From: Laguncularia racemosa
Lineage: Eukaryota; Streptophyta; Magnoliopsida; Myrtales; Combretaceae
Direction of reading: 5' to 3'
Length of the DNA: 64,000 nt
Assembly (NCBI GenBank): GCA_037954665.1
Contig: JBBMOL010000039.1
Span: 3,286,001 to 3,350,000, forward strand
The position numbers and the translations under genes were made by a program. This document shows positions 1 through 10,909 of the stretch, piece by piece. The notes beneath the pieces are model-generated. The model was not told the DNA's origin, made no database searches, and saw only the letters and a list, made by a program, of their open reading frames with translations. How positions within the stretch are numbered: position 1 is the stretch's first letter; each line of letters begins with the position of its first letter.

Positions 1-819
1 AGTGTTTAGGCTAGAGAAATGAATGCCTACCATCACCTTAACCTATGTACCAAATTCAAGATAGACCTCCTTCAAGGAATGAGTCCAAATTCTTACTGTG
101 ACATCACTTAAGTCTCAAATATGTTTAAGGTCAGTATTTAGGGCATAGTTTACCTCTTCTCATTCTAAATTTTCAAACAATGAGATACCTTTCCCCTATA
201 CAATTTTTTTTTTTTATCATCTCTACTTAACTTTCACTTGGTTTGCTCCATACTAGATTGATGGGGTTAAACAAAGGTCCCATTGGCTACTTTAGAAATG
301 CCCTAAATTAATTGCCTTAAACTCAATTAAAGAGCTCAGTCCTTTGGGTGCCCCAGCATAGTTTAGTTGGTTAGAAGACTAAACAAACTTTATGTTTTTT
401 AGAATTTGTGTTTGAGCTTAGGGTCTTATGTTTGGGACTTCCTTGGTGTGTTGGTAAATGAACAAATTACATCTCTACCAATTTTTGAGAATCAAGTATT
501 TCATTTTGTGCTTTCTTGGTTACCTTTTGGGGTTAAGTTCCAATGGTCTCCTAAAGTGATCAATTTCATACATCAGGGTTTTAGTTATTGATATGTGGCT
601 CATTGCTAGCTTTTAGGGTTAAAAGTGACTAATTTATGAGCTTTGAGCTAGGCAAATCTACAGAAGAGTAACTTTCCAAAGCTTTATGAAAATCTCCTCT
701 TGTTAGCAATGTTTCCCTTTTTATTATCATTATTTATTTTCAATTTAAAAAAAATTGAAAAAATACTCTTGTTTTAAGTACTTTTTATTGTTACTTAACA
801 TGATTAGAGTTCTAGATGA
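1..819. other. AT-rich sequence, no gene recognised
   Basis: Low-complexity AT-rich DNA with T tracts and no reading frame resembling a protein I know. The short frame at 406-591 has no recognisable motif. I see no terminal repeats or target duplications here. Confidence 0.5.
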
Positions 820-1190
820 CTAAAGCTTTTGAGCTTTCAAATGACAACTACAGCTTTTACTTAAATAAGGGATAACTAAAGCTCCTTAACTTTAGGATGA
901 TTATGGTTCCTATTTTAACAATAAGGGATAACTAAAGTTCCTAAATTCGAGGATGACTAAAGATCCTATTTTCTTCTCAAGGAACAAGTGAGGCTCTTAA
1001 ACTTAAGGATGGCTAAGGTTTTTATTTTATTGAGGGACAACTGAAGTTCCCAAACTTCAGGATGATTGGGACTCTTAAATATTCTAATTAAAGGATAATG
1101 TAAGTTCTTGAGCTTTCTAAGGGATGATTAAGGTTCTTATTTTACTAAGGGATAATCGAAATTCCTAAACTTCAACATCACTAGGAATCT
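820..1190. repeat. degenerate tandem array, unit about 60-75 bp
   Basis: Five to six diverged copies share the order: an AAGGGATAACTAAAG-like box, then CTCCTAAACTT-like, then AGGATGAC/TTAAGG-like, then TCCTATTTTA-like. Clear unit starts are near 868, 926, 980, 1042, 1088 and 1145. Copies differ by many substitutions and small indels, so the array is old. No coding potential. Confidence 0.6.
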
Positions 1191-1779
1191 TAAGTGACAT
1201 AAAGTACAAGGGACACTTATGCTTTATACATGTCTAGAGAATTGACCAAATTTATTGCAAAATTGACATCTTGGAGACATTGAAGCCATGAGAAGTGATA
1301 GGAATAATGGACTTTGACAATCCATAAAAAGAAATAATTATTTTACATAGATAAAACTTAAGGTTATAGAAAGGCAATGAATTATTAAAGGATGGCACTT
1401 GGAAAGAGATAATATAAGAGTAGTTACTATTTACAACCTAAAAGTAATAGACATTTACTAGATATTTTTATGGAAAAACTATTATCTCTTTCTTCTTCTT
1501 CTTCTTCTTCTTCTTTTCATTTTTGAAATTTTCATTTCATTTCCTTTATTTTTTATTTTTATTTTTTTGGTAAGGAAAACCTATATGGTACATAAATAAT
1601 GTTACAAATAGTAACTGAATAGTAATGTGGAATTTAATCTGACTCATAAAACTGCAAACTTTTATTAATGTTTAAATAATTACATGATCTGAAGATGTCA
1701 AGTTCTATTTGAAATAAAGGAAAGTAAACTAGTAAATCATTTTTTTTCTTTTTTTTTTTAAAAAAAAGAACGTAGCTAT
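1191..1779. other. AT-rich spacer with a CTT microsatellite
   Basis: No gene recognised. A (CTT)n run occupies about 1490-1514, and homopolymeric T/A tracts lie around 1741-1770. Confidence 0.5.
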
Positions 1780-3255
1780 ACTATGCTTTTCTCCTATAAT
1801 GTCTTGGTTGAATTGCTTCTACTTCCTCCATCAGTCGTCGAACTTGCTCATCCTTTTCTCTTAATTGGTCTCTTAAATACTTGATAACTTGTTGGGGCTG
1901 CCTACACTTCTTTTTCTAGTAATTTGCAGCCTTCTTCCATTTTTGATATCAGACCTCTACCTTTTCTTGTATGGTGGCTTTGTCTCCCCCCTCTTCTAGG
2001 GTCGAATTTTGTGGTTGTGGCTCATGTTTGAACACATCGGGGGACTCATATTGCGCTTGACTAGTGTTCTTCATAAAATCGTAGATGAACTCTCGAGTAG
2101 CCTTATGGGCCCCAATCCTTCCATCTAACTCCCCTAGGTCTACTATTTTCTTCACCTCCCCATTCTCCCATAACTCCTTGATATTATTGAGGCGTGTAAT
2201 CTTGGTTTTCAATGGTATGTTAGCACCTTAATAGTTGAGGGTTACTCATTCCAATGACCCTAGGTAGGTAATGTCCTATAAGAGGCCTAACTATCCTACA
2301 ACTTGGGTTAGGAAATAACTCGTGTAGCCCATAATTCCAATTAGGGGTACACTTGGATATTCATCACATCTAAGTATGGCTTTTGTGCAATGGTTCCACC
2401 TAGCCATCCATGCGATATCTCTCTGCTAAATCATCTTGAGTAACCAGTACCATTGCCGAGTTAATGTGTCACTAGGTAACTTAACCCGAGTAGCAAAATT
2501 ATCCACTATGTCTACTTATGGAGTTAAGGACCCCCTCATCAAATCTACTCCAAATTTCTTAATGTGGTTGAGAAAACATACTATTAACAAGGTAGGCCCT
2601 CCCTTGAACATGCCATGACCTTGTTGTTCCACGAAATTAACAGCCTAGATTTGTTCTCCTAATATTATCAAGATGTAGGATTTACCTATAAAAAATTTAG
2701 AGCCTAATTCAGCTACCCTAAAATGGACGTTGGATCACCCTTGTAGGAAAAGAATGGTTGCAAATGCTGCCAATATAAATGCATTGATGTGGTTCCTTTG
2801 CTAATTATCATACCCTCCACAAAAAATGTCTCATCTATTGAGACACATTAATGGATACTCATACCAACTACCCAATGTGGGAAGTCGAATACACTTGTCT
2901 TACATTCAATCAATGATTCAGCAATTTCACCTTTCTTGATCCCTAACAAATGGTAGAATACATTCACGAGTTAGGCTTCCAAGTTTGGGGTCACTATTCC
3001 ATTTTCCATAGTAGGGGCCCTAAGCAATTGGGTGTACTCCATTAAGGTAGGTGCCAATTTGTAAGTCCCAAAATCAAATGATGATGGCCTAGAATCCTAG
3101 AAATAGGCTAAAGCTCTGATTAGATCCCACTTAAGTTGCACCTTCATTAGAGAAATTACTAGATTGATCTTCTGCATGATACAATCTTGATGTTCTTAAT
3201 TGAATGTGCCACATCTACCTAAAGTTTTTGCGGGATAGGCATATTAGTCCATGTG
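1780..3255 (-). pseudogene. DUF7745-type plant protein, broken
   Basis: Read on the minus strand from about 3240. The conceptual product contains KVQLKWDLIRALAYF, then FDFGTYKLAPTLMEYTQLLR, then FDFPHWVVG. A second frame, after a shift near 2700, gives an aliphatic stretch ending in LGEQI and then NFVEQQGHG. The last part (2212-1949 and on to about 1785) is charged and coiled-coil-like, with RDQLREKDEQVRRLMEEV. The order (TF..LxPTxEEY box, middle domain, hydrophilic C-terminal coil) matches the plant DUF7745 family, which is abundant and often transposon-associated. At least four in-frame stops (near 3098, 2970, 2848 and 2713) plus the frameshift make it a pseudogene. Function is unknown. Family assignment is from memory of the motif pattern, not a search. 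Confidence 0.6.
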
Positions 3256-3486
3256 GATCTCGTTAACATATTTTTTTTTTCTAATAATTGGTTATATGTA
3301 CAATTTATAATTTATGCACACACTTCATGTGTGCACATTTGCTACTATATTATTAAGTCAATAAAAATTGTATCATATTCCAAAAATTTCTTACTCTTAT
3401 AGCAATTTATGTATTAGCTTCTTTATATATTTGCATGTATTATTCTTTTTATTTGACTCCTTAGATTAGGTATAAAGTAATGTTTG

Positions 3487-4522
3487 TGATGTGCCTAAAT
3501 TCCAAGCTCAAGCACAATCAAAAGAATCAAGGAAAACTCCTCAATTCACAAAACACAAAAACCGGTTCAGTTGACTAGATAAATGCAGAAATCCTAAGGC
3601 AATGGAATGAAATCCAAAGAGCTCCAATTGCTATTATCAATCCAAACAAGTAATCTTCATCAAATAATAACAATTATAATTGAAACCTACGTGAATCAAA
3701 TCAAGAAAACAAATGGGTCAAACCGCAAATTCCAACCCTTCCCTCAACTATCCAATTCACGTCACAATGAAGAGAATGATATCATATATCAACACAATCA
3801 ATCCTATAACAAGCTATTGATCACGAATTGCAAATTAAAACAAGTCCAAGAACCTCCAAATCAACCTAGATATGACGCACTAGTGATGAAATGGAAAACA
3901 ACAATAAGGAATCGATATTACTCACGATTTCTCCTTGTTGCACTCGCCACAATTTCAACTTCTTGAGATTGAAATTGATAAGAGAATTTGGAATTAGGAA
4001 AACCCTAAGCCCTCTCACGAAATGTGAAGTGTTTATTCTGCAAAAATGGCCTCCTCAAACCCTCTCTTGAGCAAGTATTTATACTTGCTACTCCTAGGGT
4101 TAAAAAGTGCTCGAAATTACAAGTTTGCCACTTTTAAGGTGACTATCCCTAAATGAAAATTACAAGGAAATAAAAGTGTCCCAAAACCAAAATACAACCA
4201 AAATAGTTCATAAAAGAAGAAATATATAAAAGAAATAGTCTTCAAGATGTCGATCTTCTATAGGATCCATCGACCCAACTTATCGCCGGTTCAGGTCGGT
4301 CCATGGATAACCCACAAGCTGAGTATGAGGAAGTTTGTCCATTGCCCTATAGAATATGATAAGTGTGTCTGTTGGAAAACACAATACAAGAATAATAGAA
4401 AAGAGGTTGATATATAAATAATTCCGAGGTCGATTTGCTCAAAATGGGCCCTCAATGCCAAGATTTGAAATCCTTTAGTTCTTCCCCTAATGATAGGTCT
4501 TGTTGGATTTTTATTCCTATCA
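3487..4522 (-). mobile_element. solo LTR, family A (copy A1)
   Basis: On the plus strand it starts TGATGTGCC and ends TTCCTATCA, the reverse complement of the LTRs at 52656-53691 and 56148-57183. Length is 1036 bp, the same as those LTRs. Flanks GTTTG (3482-3486) and GTTCG (4523-4527) are a 5-bp target duplication with one transition. There is no internal element sequence next to it, so it is a solo LTR left by LTR-LTR recombination. It keeps the palindromic TATA segment at 4071-4088. Open frames inside it are LTR sequence, not genes. Confidence 0.88.
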
Positions 4523-6126
4523 GTTCGTGATTCATACTTTATTACTAATTTATTAAATATATTGTTTTTAATACACCCATTGCGAGTATGAGTCTTATAT
4601 ATAGTACTATACTAGTAGACTATACACCCATAATATGGGTGCCAAACTTAAATGAATTGCCAAACAATTACTTTCAAGAATATGAAAATGGTGTATAAAG
4701 ATAAAGGGGTTACATTTAAAAATAAAAAAAAAAAAAAAAGAAAAAAAAAAAAAAAAACTGCGTATTGGTTATGCCAAATATATTAAATTGTTTAAAGGTA
4801 TTTTTAGGAATTTTATGGATGAAAATGTAAAGTCTAAAAGGAATGATATTTGCTTAATAATAAGATAGATAAATGGACATATAAATATATATATGTATGT
4901 ATATGTGTATGTACTTATTTATTTATACTAAAGCAAATTCCTTATTGCAATCTTGTTCAAAATAAAAAATCAAATCAGATCAACAAAATAAATCTTAAAG
5001 CAAATCCTTTTCAAATCTTTCTTGTAAATAAATACCTTTGCAAATCTTTACAAATCTTATTAGATGAATGATCTACATGTATCTTGCAATGCGAATCACT
5101 TTATTATCTATACATCACATTTTTAATGTAGAAAATTGTTAAAAATAGATATTCTCGGAGATCATCTATCTTCTATCGAACTTTTCTTTAGCTATTGCGT
5201 ACTTTTTATTCCATTACTAATTGCTAGCGGGACCTTTACAATTAAAATCTTACAAAATGGAGGAAACCATTAAGAGGATGTTAGAGTCCAGTATCTTAAA
5301 CCCAAATCCCAAATCCAACGACACTATTCTATTTCCCGAAATCAAAACCCTAATCCCTAATTAAACTTCCCTAAATCAGGACCTAAAATACCACATCATC
5401 GTTGAAATTCATATTATCGCAACAGTTTGGATCACTTTGGCGACCCGATTTAAGCCCTAACTCTAAAGGCGAGCATTAGCAAGGAGGATGGCTCAACGAA
5501 CTCAATCCTCTCGTTCAAGTGGAAAAATCCAATTTAGATGAGGTACACGAGCATTCATGTGATGAGAGTTATGTTTCTAGCAATATATTTCTATGGGTTT
5601 AACGACTCATTCAACATACTATCCTCTAGGTTCACTTTCCAAAGATAAAAATTCCTACTTTTCTTCTCTCTTTGCCTTTTTCCTATTAGGTGCCTGTCAT
5701 TTTCCTTGAATTTATATGCCATAACTTTTGTTTAATTTAAGTTTATAAGTCATTCACATAAGCAAAAATTTCCAATTGAGTTGTTTTCGTTTTAAGCAAA
5801 TTTCCATGCTTTTGGAGCTCTTCATGGGTATTTAAGGGCTCGTGATTGAATCTTGAGGAAAATAAATATTTCTTTGATTGGGTTTACATCAAAAAATTTT
5901 CTTGATATTGGGTTTCATGGGTTGAACCCTTGTTTGTTGCAATATAGAGAAAGAGAGGGAAAGAGAGAATCAATTCCAAGAATTAGATGTGTAGCTGACT
6001 TTCCTATTGAAGTACGACATAAGGCATCGGAGTTTGTTCACCTCTCTCCTAGAAATCCTTGGTGAAATTCTATTGATATGACAAACCAAAATGTTCTTGA
6101 AATTTGATGTAAATGAAAAAGCTAAG
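4523..6126. other. AT-rich region, no recognisable gene
   Basis: Contains a poly(A)-rich tract (about 4717-4757), a (TA/TG)-rich stretch near 4875-4920 and a weak frame at 5853-6065 without a recognised domain. Element C is inserted at its right end. The sequence resumes at 18106. Confidence 0.45.
4717..4757. repeat. poly(A) tract with single G interruption
   Basis: About 40 bases, nearly all A. No flanking duplication or retroposed coding sequence was seen, so I do not call a LINE/SINE tail. Confidence 0.7.
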
Positions 6127-6678
6127 TGATAAGCACCTAGGGAGGAATTTAATCACAAACACTTACTTTCTAGAATACTTACTCTAGATCACACACAAGA
6201 ATAAGATAATAGCAATTAATTCATGTAAACAAGTATCAAATTGGAGGTACTTGAGCTCAAGCTCAGCCGGAGCCACTTGATCTCCATAAGGTCATTTGCT
6301 CACTTGTGTATATACTCTACCTTCTTTTCCCTCCTTCCTCTTTCTTTTATTCTCGCACCTTCCCACATCCACGTCAGCCTTCGGTTCTAACTAATTCTGT
6401 TCCAATATGTTGCTCTCCAACCACTTGCTTATTCACATCAGCCTTCTTCTTCTCTCTCCCCGTCCACCTTTCCATGTCAGCCATGCTACTGCCCTCACTC
6501 TTATAGAATATTCACAAGTATACCCTTAATTCTATCACTGCCTCTAATATCTATTATTTATTAAGTAATGTTTATATAGTATACTATTATAGTACTAATG
6601 GTTACATTTTATTTCTCTTTTCTTCGTTGATACACCTTGAATGGAGTATCTAACAACTCCTTCCTATGCATCATATCA
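6127..6678 (-). repeat. element C 3' LTR
   Basis: 552 bp, almost the same sequence as 17554-18105. The polypurine tract precedes it in element sense (plus coordinates about 6679-6692, sense AGGAGAGGCAATT). The pol frame runs straight into the LTR, whose first bases TGA supply its stop codon. A TATA-like GAGTATATACAC (sense) lies near 6305-6316. Confidence 0.88.
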
Positions 6679-7196
6679 ATTGCCTCTCCTGATAAATTGT
6701 CCTTGTCCTCAAGGACAAAGTTTGGAAAGTGGACGCGAAACTCCAAGGTATCCATCTAAGTAGCATCTGCAGCATGTTGGCCCTACCATTGTACTAGTAC
6801 TTGTGGAATTTGCTATTGTCCCTCAAGACGGAAACGTCTTCCTAGAATTGCTGTAGGTAGTTTAGAAAGCGGCATTGGTTTGGTATGCCACTCCGTAGGT
6901 AGGTCAACAGTTGTAGGGAAGGAGCCTACTGCTTTCTTAAGGAGGGAAACATGGAACACAAGGTGTATGCGGCAATGTGGGGGAAGGTGTAATTGATAAG
7001 CTACCTTGCCCATTCGCTGGCTGATCTAGAATGGTCCGAAGAAGCATGGTGATAGCTTGGATGCTTTTTTAGTGCTGTTGTTATGTTGTAGAGTAGGTCT
7101 CATCTTGAGGAATACCCATTCCCCTACTGCAAACTCGAAATCTCGTCTATGTTTACTGGCACTATAACAATATAGAGCTTGAGCACGCAAAAAATT
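6679..7196 (-). pseudogene. element C integrase C-terminus with chromodomain
   Basis: Minus-strand translation includes GKVAYQLHLP, then HLVFHVSLLKK (the end of the integrase C-terminal barrel). Next come ILGRRFRLEG, QIPQVLVQW and EFRVHFPNFVLEDKDNL, the usual layout of a Reina-type chromodomain at the end of Pol. In chromoviruses this module reads histone marks and directs integration. Three stops lie in the chromodomain, at least two at positions where family members usually have tryptophan or another TGG/CAG codon. A broken stretch (7014-7196) links it to the integrase core. Confidence 0.75.
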
Positions 7197-7934
7197 CTAT
7201 CTCAGCGGTGTTAGGATAATATCTCGGCTCCTTAATGTTGTGCGGAGCTCTGGGTATCGGATTTCCTTATCTATGAAAGCCCTTAATACTAGCGGAGGTT
7301 TTCCATAGACAATTTCAAATAGAGTGACTTTGGACGCTATATGGAATGCGGTGTTGTAATGGTATTCTACCCATGGTATCCAAGTACTCCATTGGGTTGG
7401 ATGCTCACCCACGAAGCAGCGAAGGTAGCATTCTATGCATCTGTTCAGCACCTCAGTTTGCCCGTCAGTTTCGGGGTGATAGGTTGTGCTGAAGTGAAGA
7501 AGGGTTCCTTGCGCACAGAATAACTCCACCCAAAAGTTGCTGACAAAGGTGGGATCTCTATCACTTACTATAGTCCTTGGTAACCCGTGTAAGCGGACCA
7601 CCTCCTTCATAAATAGACTAGCCACACTCTTAGCTGTGTAGGGATGCCTTGTGGGTACGAAGTGCCTATAATTAGATAGCCTATCTACTGCCACTAACAC
7701 CACGTCAAATCCTTTTGATTTTGGAAGACCACCTACGAAGTCTATGGAAATATCCTGCCATATTGCTTCTGGAATAGGCAAAGGATTAAGAAGACTAGCT
7801 AGAACTAAGGATTGATACTTTTGTCGTTGACACACTACACATGCTGCAACAAACTCAACCACATACCTTTTCATTCCTATCTAATAGACATTGGCCGCGT
7901 CTCCTATAGGTGCGTAAAAAAACAGCATGTCCTT
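7197..7934 (-). pseudogene. element C integrase catalytic core
   Basis: Frame 7874-7197 encodes CVVCQRQK (second half of the zinc-binding HHCC domain), then DISIDFVGGLP (first catalytic Asp), IVSDRDPTF (second Asp) and TDGQTEVLNR (catalytic Glu). This is a complete DD(35)E set for the DNA-joining step of retrotransposition. The segment 7875-7934 is the neighbouring integrase sequence up to the D insertion, and carries a stop where a Trp is expected. The start of the integrase lies at 14063-14200 on the other side of element D. Confidence 0.85.
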
Positions 7935-9557
7935 TGATGGGTGTCGAATCCAACAAAAATAAAAACCTACTCCTAGATAATTATATGATTTGCATATAGT
8001 AGTGAGTAGGGTCGAATCCACAGGGATTGGTTAAATATATTTCTATTCAAAGAGAATAAAGAGGAAAAGAAAAATGGGGGGTTTTGTTTGTGAATCAAAT
8101 AATGTTGAAACAAGATAATAAAATCGAATATTGATAAAAGCCTAGCCAAAGGAATCAAGATAGTTTAATTCTAGGAATTGATCATCGATGCAAATGTTTT
8201 CTATTCTTATTTCAAGATAAACTGGTTATGGTTATTAACAAGCTCTAACAACCTATCTCTCCTTACTTCCTCGATAATCAAGACAAGCTCTTTGATTATT
8301 TCTCTTATCGATTAGACAACCCTAGACAAGCTCTTAGGATTTAATCTATCAATAGCATTAAAAACTAGAGAGACCACCAATTCATGCTAGTAGATTATAA
8401 GATAACCTATTTAAACAAGATCACACATCTCCATAATATGAATTCGATCATCTATTTTATAACCAAACATGTTATTGTGTCACTGAGACTAGAACTATCA
8501 AACAATTACGGATTTAACGTGCTAGTTGACAATTTATTAACTTGCTAATTGAGTAGAAGAGCTCTAATTCATACCAATCAACAAAGATAATAATGACAAA
8601 ACGTTTAGAAGATATATGAATATCCAAAAACAAAGAATAGATTAAAGACAAATCAATTAGATCTCACAATTCGTGGAGAATTAAACTTCAATGACCCTTT
8701 TTCTAGAAAAGTTGCTTAGTTACACATGTTCATCATCAAAACGAAAATTAAAAGTAAAAACATAACAAGCCTCTGTTCCCGGTTGCCTTGCTCTGCCTCC
8801 TTCCTTCCTTCTTGTCTCCAAGATTATCATAACTCCCTAGGGTTAGTTCTATTTATATTGTTAAGGGAATGGCAGATGATCTTTTGCTAGCAAGATACGA
8901 AAATATCTTTCCTTTTTTATGTAAATCTCGAGAAGTGAATAATCGTCCGCCTGGTACGCCCCACAACACGGCTATGGGTCAAGCCGTGCTTTCCTCTGTA
9001 GATAATCTACAATTCTTCATCTGTGTCCAGTGTGTACCACGGCTTCAACTACGGCTAGATCCCAAGCTGTGTCATCCTCTGGTCGATGTTCCTCTTTGTT
9101 TAGTATATGGCACGGCTTCATCAAGCTTCCACCATGGTTTCCACCACAGCTACCACCACGGCTTCCACCACGGCCGTGTGACAAGCCGTGTCTCTCTCCT
9201 TCTCATGCAGTGTGTAGCATGGTTTGCTCCATGGCCGTGCCTCAAAACATGCCTCCTTCTAAATAGATACACGGTCGTATACTTCAACCGTGCATTTTCC
9301 TGTTGATTTAAAACCAAGTACACGGTCGTGTACTTCAACTACACGCCTATGTACCTTCCTCCGATGGTGTAAATCCTTGTCTTTGATCCAACTTGTAGAT
9401 GACTTCTCTAATTTACTTGAATTAGCACCCTTGACTCCATTTAACCTGATTTATCACCATAATAGAATTAAGTACCATTTCCTTATGATTTCTATAAAAT
9501 CAATAATAAATTAACACAATTCATACTATAAAGATTGAGTATAAAATGGCTCTATCA
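7935..9557 (-). repeat. element D 3' LTR (full length)
   Basis: 1623 bp. Carries a TATA-like box on the minus strand (8847-8858), a CCTT-rich stretch near 8796-8812, and a dense array of CACGGCYTC / ACACGGCCGTGT-like motifs at about 9040-9350. The short open frames at 8869-9514 come from this repetitive array and are not genes. PPT in element sense is the AAGTGTGGGGGAATT segment just right of it (9558-9572). Confidence 0.85.
8847..8858 (-). promoter_or_regulatory. TATA-like box in the element D LTR
   Basis: Element-sense CAATATAAATAG, followed by a CCCTAGGGAG segment, in the usual core-promoter layout of a plant LTR. It exists only in the 3' LTR. The equivalent region is deleted from the 5' LTR at 13229-14062. 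Confidence 0.5.
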
Positions 9558-10909
9558 AATTCCCCCACACTTAAACTCTTGCTTGTCCTCAAGCAATTGA
9601 ATCAAATCAATTGAGAAATCTGTCATAGATTATACAAACTTTCTTTTCATCATTCCAAGCATCTATTCATTTATAATTCATGACTTGTAATTTTAATGTC
9701 TAATACTTCAACCAAACTGGTTTCCTGTGATCAAATTACCATGGACAAAATTTAATAGCTAATCTAAACAAAACAAACTTTAATCCTCATGTTTAGCAAA
9801 AGAATTTTTATTCCAAAAGTAAATACTTAATCCACTAAGGAAAAACACCCAATTAAACTTCATTAGATATTAGCAAGTATATAATCCTTGCAACATAAAG
9901 TAAAAGCATATAGTATCAACTCTTTGCTAGATATTCTCCCTTTTATAAGTCTTGTTTTATTCAATGAATGTTTACATTCATGTTCTTTGATTTAATCAAG
10001 CATCTATTTTGACGGGTTTTTGCCCGCTTCTTTTCATGAACTTTCGCCTTTTCGCCCTTATCGTTATAGTGAGTTCATTGAGTCGGCACATCCCAAGCTC
10101 GTCACTCAAGTGACCGAGTTTTGAGATACCCCTACGGACTCTTCCTCACTCTAACATTCAAGTTTGAATACTCTTAACTCAATTACTTGAATCATTGGAG
10201 TAATGGCTATGCTTGATTTTTTTTTTTTTCACAACAACTTCAAAGAGTATACAGTAGCTAATATAACCTATAAGTAAACTTGTTTATTTTTCACTTAAGG
10301 ACTCGACTTACTCTTAGACTTCCAATTCTAAAGCTAAATGCAAGGTAAATTTGTTTCTTAAAGATTTCACTACTTAATTTTAACCAAGTATTCTAATCAC
10401 AGCAGTAGGTGAGTAAAGCATTTGAACAAGTCAATTTCACATTTTGTAGATGCTTATTATAACATTTAGTACAATCTCCAGATTTCATGATAATTTTGAA
10501 AAAAATTTGGCTTAAAATTGCTTAAGGACAAACATTCAGAGTATAAGTCAGTTCTCTATTCTCTATATTTTACTATCCTCTCCCCTACACTTAGCTTGAA
10601 CAGTGTCCTCACTGTTCCTAATTCAACACAATTAAAGAGGAATTAACAACATAAGGAACATTAGAGAATAAGAGAAAAGGAATACTGGTACTTCCCTGGT
10701 ATAAAGTGTAGAGTAATTGGAATTCTCCCCTTAGGCACTAGAGAGTGTCATCTGATGATATGTATCCTTACTGTAGCTAATCAGAAAAAAAAAAAAATCA
10801 AAACAACACTAGAATCAAAACAAAACTAAAATCAAAACAAAACTAAAATTGATTTTTTTTTTTTGACATGGGTTGCCTCCCATGAAGCGCCTTTCTTTAA
10901 CGTCTTTGG
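9558..10909 (-). other. element D 3' untranslated region
   Basis: Non-coding part between the gag-pro stop (10910) and the 3' LTR. At its gag-proximal end, in element sense, it holds GACGTTAAAG, then AAGGCGCTTC, then GGGAGGCAACC, a conserved signature found just downstream of Pol in Athila elements. The rest is AT-rich with T/A runs. No protein is encoded. Confidence 0.65.

Noticed and set aside
1490..1514. CTT run as a possible polypyrimidine or splice signal
   Set aside because: Simple microsatellite with no adjacent exon.
3607..3966. 119-residue open frame
   Set aside because: It lies inside solo LTR A1, antisense to the element. The same frame recurs in the other family A LTRs (for example 53304-53552 and 56802-57044), so it is LTR sequence.
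5853..6065. 70-residue frame before element C
   Set aside because: No family signature, no homologous copy in the window and composition like the flanking DNA; left as unassigned.
8869..9514. Overlapping open frames rich in His, Pro and Cys
   Set aside because: They arise from the CACGGC palindrome array of the element D LTR and exist on both strands; no conserved protein.
10250..10900. Possible remains of pol between gag-pro and the 3' LTR of element D
   Set aside because: I found no reverse transcriptase, RNase H or integrase motif on either strand in 9558-10909; it reads as 3' non-coding leader only.
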